Positions 59,870 to 64,000 of a stretch of DNA of 64,000 nt are shown piece by piece; the first letter of the stretch is position 1; the number at the start of each line of letters is the position of its first letter. Under the pieces are notes generated by a model. The model saw only the letters and a list, made by a program, of their open reading frames with translations. It was not told the DNA's origin and made no database searches. The DNA is from Halichondria panicea (taxonomy: Eukaryota; Porifera; Demospongiae; Suberitida; Halichondriidae), in NCBI RefSeq assembly GCF_963675165.1, contig NC_087380.1, forward strand, positions 7,001,571-7,065,570, read 5' to 3'. Position numbers and translations under genes: made by a program.

Positions 59870-61361
59870 ATGGCTCTCCCCTGGGGGAAGAGTAAATCAG
59901 ATGGCCCCAAGACTGTGCACATAGCCCTGGGATTCTTCTACATTATCAATTTTGTTGTTGGAACTGGATTTCTGGGCATTCCTTATTCTTTCTACTACAG
60001 TGGCTATGTAGCTGCCATCCCCACACTGCTGGTCATTATGGTAGCAACTGGGATCAATGCAAACTATCTACTGGAGTGTATGGCAAGAGCTCAGGTCCGT
60101 TATATAGCTAGTACCCGTAGCTATCGTAAATATAGGAGGCTGTTTTCGTTTAGCGATTTATTGAGCTGCAATTGCCTGTGCCTTTGGTATCCACATCCAC
60201 ACATACATCCACACGCACACACACACAGGCAGTGGAAGCACACAAAGAATCTATAAAAGCCAGTATAAATTCTGAGAATCCTCAAGACAAGGAGAACTAT
60301 GTTCAAAATGATGATATCAAGCACCCAAAGTTTGAGATTACAATACATCGAAAGTTTGAGCAAGTCGAAATGTGTGAAATATTCTACAGCAAATGGGTAA
60401 AGTACTTATACCTCATTGTCCTAACCATCTACTCGTTCCTCGCACTGTGGTCATCCTGCACTGTTGCAGGATCAGCCTGGGCCATTAACTTGCCGTTTAA
60501 TTTCAGCACTATACAGAAGTGTAATGAGAGCGATTTCCAACGTACTCTCCTACCCCCAGAGCCTTGTCTCAACTCATACTTTGTCAGTCTCTCTATATTT
60601 GGTGTGATTGTTATTCTACTCTCGCTCTTGGATCTCAAAGAGCAAGCTATCGTGCAAGTGGTTTTGGGTCTACTTCGATTCGTCACTGTAGGTGCAATTG
60701 TCATCTATAGCATAGTGAAGATATCTGAATCCGGTAACAAGTGTCTGTTGGAAGGATTGCCTAACTTCAACGAGACTCCGTATCCAGCGTACGTAACAAA
60801 TGCGACTCACTCACCTCTGATTGAAAAATTCAACTTTCTTGGCTGGATTTCGGCTATTCCTGTCCTGACGTATGCATTCATTTTTCATGGAGGCCTACCT
60901 TCAATGACTCATCCCATCAAGCAAAAGAAATACCTGCACTGGTTGTTGCTGGCAATATTTGCGGCTACTGGGGTTTGCTATTTCAGCATTGGCATCTTTC
61001 TACCCCTCTGGTTCAGAGTCGAGATACAAGAGACATGCACTCTAAATTGGGCAAGTGAGCAGCCATTTAATAGTTAATGGGATGGCCTTTCATTCCTCAA
61101 ATTTGATTATGTTTTCTCTCCCACAACACACACAAACATACTTTCGAAATATCTTGTATGAATTCTTGTACTAATGTAAGCTAAGTGTTTAATAGGCCAC
61201 TTCTAACACACACTTAACTTATTAACTCATTGTTTCCTAGTGTTGCTTTGCCTATTAGAATGCTTGCTTGTTTGCAGTGTACACACAAAATTGGTTGAAC
61301 ATGTGCAAATTGTCTGTTAATGGACTTTGGTTCTGCAACTGAATACCACGTCTATGATCAC

Positions 61362-61419
<58 letters not shown>

Positions 61420-62069
61420 GTGAGCTGACCCAACCTCCTGCCTCTCTGCCGCTACGAATCCTCTCCTATTACATCATTCTCTTCCCCTCTCTGGATGTGG
61501 TCTCGGCTTACCCTCTTGGTGTGCACGTGATCGTGAACAATGTCTACGTTATCATAACTGGTCAAGATACATCAGAAAAACCAAATCATCGATTTTCAAA
61601 ATACGATCTCTTACTTCGTCTTGCTCTGAGATTTTTTTCAGCGCTCCTCCCAGTTTTAATTGCCTCTGGCGTGGCCAATCTAATATACGTTCTTAACTAT
61701 GCTGGACTGTTTGGTTTCGCTATTTGCTTTGGATTTCCAACTGCTCTGCAGCTTCGCTCCATCTATGTGTGCAAAAAGAGATTTGCTCATACACTGAAAA
61801 AGCATGACAAGAGTCAAGTTGCTGCCATCAAGGGATTGCACTCTGTCCAAGAGACTACTCCATTGATACCAGCTCAAGAGGTTCGAGGGAGTGATCAATC
61901 GCTGTACATGACTCCCTACTCCAACAGACTCTTCAGTCACCCAATAGCAGCTTGGATGGTCGGAGCTATGGGATTCGTGTTGTTCTGCCTGACATTTGCC
62001 AGTTTGTTCACTAGTGTGTTTTACCCCCAGAGGGTAGAATCTTGTTATTCAGGACTTGATGAATTTTAG
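59870..62069 (+). CDS. Transporter 4: TMEM104-like AAAP-superfamily membrane protein with a GC-AG intron
   Basis: Exons 59870-60094, 60229-61050 and 61419-62069 give 565 aa. The start MALPWGKSKSDGPKTVH matches transporter 3. Motifs: NFVVGTGFLGIPYSFYYSGY, FEQVEMCEIFYSKW, GGLPSMTHPIKQKK, CTLNW, FGFPTALQLRS. The donor after CTLNW reads gcaagt where the three paralogues have gtgagt, so exon 2 must be spliced as GC-AG to join exon 3 in frame; reading through would stop after 11 codons. The intron 2 acceptor is a long pure (CA)n run. The C-terminus (RVESCYSGLDEF) differs from transporter 3. Confidence 0.85.
61362..61416. repeat. CA microsatellite forming the intron 2 acceptor of transporter 4
   Basis: About 55 nt of pure CA ending directly in the acceptor AG at 61417-61418. 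Confidence 0.9.
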
Positions 62070-62328
62070 TAGGTTTTTATTGATTTTTTATTTTTTATTT
62101 TTTATTGTATGTATTTGCAACATAATTATGGTAACCTCGATTACAGGCCGCTTTCAATTGAGAGAGGGGCTGGGATCGAGGCTGAATAGAAGACGACTGA
62201 AGGTTCTTACTGACACACCCTCAATACAGGATGTCAACAAACAATTACTTTTACCCACAATCATGTGAAAGGAATTTAGCACCTTGAGCCTCCTAAAATA
62301 GACCGCTATAATATAAACAGAGCTAGAG

Positions 62329-63411
62329 ATGGATTTATGGAGGCTATTCCTCGGTTTGTCTGGAGCTGTGCTAGTTTACCTGTCCCTTTACAAGATACGA
62401 TCACTGTACAGGTTCTTCAGAGAGTACTATGTCCTGTGGAATATAGCCATTGGGGCTAGAGGAGATCGGAGAAATATAAATACACCAGCAAGGCTGCATG
62501 CCTATTTCTGTGACACGAAACTACTTGATGAAGTATCCGTGAACCAGATCTACTCATTTCTCAAAGAGATGATTGACTCGGACGTGAGCGTGGAACAATT
62601 TCACAAAGTGTTGCTGTCCTACAACTACGTAGTTCTTTGTCGAGAGCGTATCGACGGCTCACTCAGAGGAGCTGAGTTGCTAGGAGTCGATCGGAAAGAG
62701 CAAGAAGGGAGAAAGTTCACTCTGATTCGTTGCGGATTAGCGTTTCTTCAGCGTGACTACCAGGGAGGTTCGTTACTCTACTTTGCTATGGTGTACCTTG
62801 TCCTTAAAGAAATGCTCCTTCATCCGCGCACTCCCTTGTATCTTATATTAAAGGCCTTCAGCTACAAGAGCTACCTTGTCATGAACAGCGTCGTAAAGGA
62901 TTTTTACCCTAGATACGATAAGAAAACACCTGAATTCGAGCAGCAATTGATTGATAATTTTGCAAAGGAAGTTTCCATGAAAGGGGACGTGTATGATCCT
63001 GAACGATGTGTTATCGAAAGAACTCTCTCAAATATAAAAGATTTTGTTGCCCCCATGACAGAAAGACAGCTTGAAAATCCTCACATCAAGTTTTTCCAAG
63101 AAACAAACCCGGGATGGCCGCAAGGACATCAATTGATCACACTGGGTAAAGTAACTTGGAAGGATTTGCTCACTTTTATCTTTATCAAGGCCCCAGCTAA
63201 AGCAAATTTTCGTCACCCTAAAAGAAATGCAAAAACAATGAGACGCCGTTTACAAAGAGGATTGTCATTTCAATCTGAGGATGCACAGAGATACGTTTTA
63301 CACAATTCCGAAAGTTTATTGAAAATAGCCGAGGCTGTAAAGAAGGACACAGAAGACAGGAGACCTGATTACTCGAGACAAGCTTCTTTTAAAATACACA
63401 TGCCATTGTGA
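62329..63411 (+). CDS. Uncharacterised 360-aa membrane-anchored protein, single exon
   Basis: I do not recognise this protein. It opens MDLWRLFLGLSGAVLVYLSL, an N-terminal hydrophobic segment (about residues 5-22) followed by basic residues, suggesting a signal anchor with the bulk cytosolic. A second hydrophobic stretch lies near 149-170 (SLLYFAMVYLVLKEMLL). The rest is charged and looks folded, with many Lys/Arg near the C-terminus (RHPKRNAKTMRRRLQRG) and an end like FKIHMPL. It has no intron, unlike every neighbour, so it may be a retrocopy or a naturally intronless gene. Length, base composition and a clean ATG support a real gene. Confidence 0.7.
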   Translation: MDLWRLFLGLSGAVLVYLSLYKIRSLYRFFREYYVLWNIAIGARGDRRNINTPARLHAYFCDTKLLDEVSVNQIYSFLKEMIDSDVSVEQFHKVLLSYNYVVLCRERIDGSLRGAELLGVDRKEQEGRKFTLIRCGLAFLQRDYQGGSLLYFAMVYLVLKEMLLHPRTPLYLILKAFSYKSYLVMNSVVKDFYPRYDKKTPEFEQQLIDNFAKEVSMKGDVYDPERCVIERTLSNIKDFVAPMTERQLENPHIKFFQETNPGWPQGHQLITLGKVTWKDLLTFIFIKAPAKANFRHPKRNAKTMRRRLQRGLSFQSEDAQRYVLHNSESLLKIAEAVKKDTEDRRPDYSRQASFKIHMPL

Positions 63412-63640
63412 TGCATGCATGTGTACTTATAACTGTGTTTTAGGTTTCTGAATGCTTATTATGTTTCCTCAGTCAGTCACATGTGCTGCATTTTTAGAGG
63501 CAATCTCTATAGCTGTACTTCTATAGCTGTACTATAGAACATGTTAGTAACCGTGTCATTAAAAATTTAACCAATAATAATAATGTTGTGGATGAAAAGT
63601 GCTCACAAATAATGAAACAAAAGAACTGTCAAAACAAAAC
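63412..63640. other. Converging 3' regions of the orphan gene and the peroxidase
   Basis: AT-rich sequence between two convergent genes. I see no additional gene here. A CTATAGCTGTACT direct repeat lies near 63510-63535. Confidence 0.4.
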
Positions 63641-63687
63641 ATCAGACAATTTCAAGCCACAAATGTGGTTTAATGAAACATCTTCAT
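63641..63687 (-). promoter_or_regulatory. SECIS-like hairpin in the glutathione peroxidase 3' UTR
   Basis: Read on the minus strand, ATGA (63687-63684) is followed by a helix strand GATGTTTCA, then unpaired AAA, a small CCACA/TGTGG stem, the partner strand TGAAATTGTC with one bulged base, and TGAT (63644-63641). This is the ATGA - AAA - TGA core of a eukaryotic form 2 SECIS with 12 nt between ATGA and AAA. It begins 66 nt after the stop codon of the peroxidase. Outside the core the lower stem is weaker (GGACTG/CAGTTC). Confidence 0.65.
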
Positions 63688-63752
63688 GGAAAGCAGTCCA
63701 TTGATCAAAAATAATAAAGCACAAAGTTAGTACCTGTGTAAAGAGTGAAGAT

Positions 63753-63998
63753 CTAGCTAGCTATAGTGCTGGACAGTGCCATTATATCAGATACTAGGTC
63801 CAGAGGAGACGTACTGGGCAAGTACCGCTTCACCGGCACTCCATTCACGTCACAGAGAAATTTCTCATAGTTCCACTTAATAAACGATCCCAAACTTCCC
63901 TTCACACGAGATTTTAGAAACTTGTACAGAGGATGTGCCCCACTCCCATTGACATCGATTTTCCCAAAGATGTCGAACTCCACCCCGTAGCCAGCTGC
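63753..63998 (-). CDS. Glutathione peroxidase, phospholipid-hydroperoxide (GPX4) type, C-terminal 81 residues
   Basis: The frame enters from the right edge with AAGYGVEFDIFGKIDVNG, then HPLYKFLK, LGSFIKWNYEKFLCDVNG and VPVKRYLPSTSP. The KWNxxKFL block holds the family's catalytic Trp/Asn region (the WNF/WNY motif), and the lack of the long dimerisation loop points to the monomeric PHGPx/GPX4 subgroup, which reduces lipid hydroperoxides. The N-terminal part with the peroxidatic Sec or Cys is beyond the window. The SECIS-like hairpin 63641-63687 downstream predicts a selenocysteine enzyme. The stop is TAG at 63753. Confidence 0.9.
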   Translation of the reverse strand, partial: AAGYGVEFDIFGKIDVNGSGAHPLYKFLKSRVKGSLGSFIKWNYEKFLCDVNGVPVKRYLPSTSPLDLVSDIMALSSTIAS

Positions 63999-64000
63999 AT

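Noticed and set aside
60121..60363. 80-aa minus ORF with Cys-rich CVCACGCMCGCG-like repeat
   Set aside because: It is antisense to the CA-rich acceptor and exon 2 of transporter 4.

Overview
The window looks like nuclear DNA from an early-branching animal, most likely a demosponge of the Amphimedon type. It is AT-rich, has many short GT-AG introns, is dense in small foldback and MITE-type repeats, and encodes metazoan families (death domains, Roco/LRRK kinase, ISCA1, PHGPx, TMEM104-like transporters). The species is inferred from style and gene content, not proven. All exon models come from reading frames, splice consensus and phase continuity; no alignment or transcript data were available.

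Left part, about 1-36.4 kb: a tandem array of three minus-strand paralogues, called C, A and B here. Gene A (17157 to 5361) can be followed from ATG to stop over 13 exons (about 1434 aa) with the order C2 - two death domains - Roc/COR GTPase module - Ig-like domain - death domain. Gene B (36369 to at least 21349) has the same plan with three N-terminal death domains and an extra C-terminal one. Gene C shows only its first four C2 exons before the left edge. Upstream of genes C and A, in head-to-head orientation, lie decayed purple acid phosphatase copies. The introns carry many inverted-repeat elements, including two copies of one 1.1-1.2 kb element.

Middle, 36.4-51.4 kb: a 3 kb repeat-rich stretch without a convincing gene, then ISCA1 (plus, three exons, complete), converging on a large minus-strand LRRK-like gene of 15 exons (about 1877 aa). 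That gene encodes an N-terminal P-loop segment, an ankyrin-like/LRR region, Roc, COR, a protein kinase with HRD and DYG motifs, and a C-terminal propeller-like region.

Right part, 51.7-64 kb: four tandem three-exon TMEM104-like (AAAP-superfamily) transporter genes on the plus strand, the first divergent from the LRRK-like gene. One copy has an apparent 1-nt frameshift and another a GC-AG intron. Then come a single-exon 360-aa orphan and, running off the right edge on the minus strand, the C-terminus of a phospholipid-hydroperoxide-type glutathione peroxidase followed by a convincing SECIS-like hairpin.

Two kinds of Roco protein (a death-domain/Ig Roc-COR array and an LRRK-like kinase) sit within about 5 kb of each other. 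The array looks like a rapidly diversifying intracellular signalling or innate-immunity family built by duplication of symmetric-phase death-domain exon pairs.
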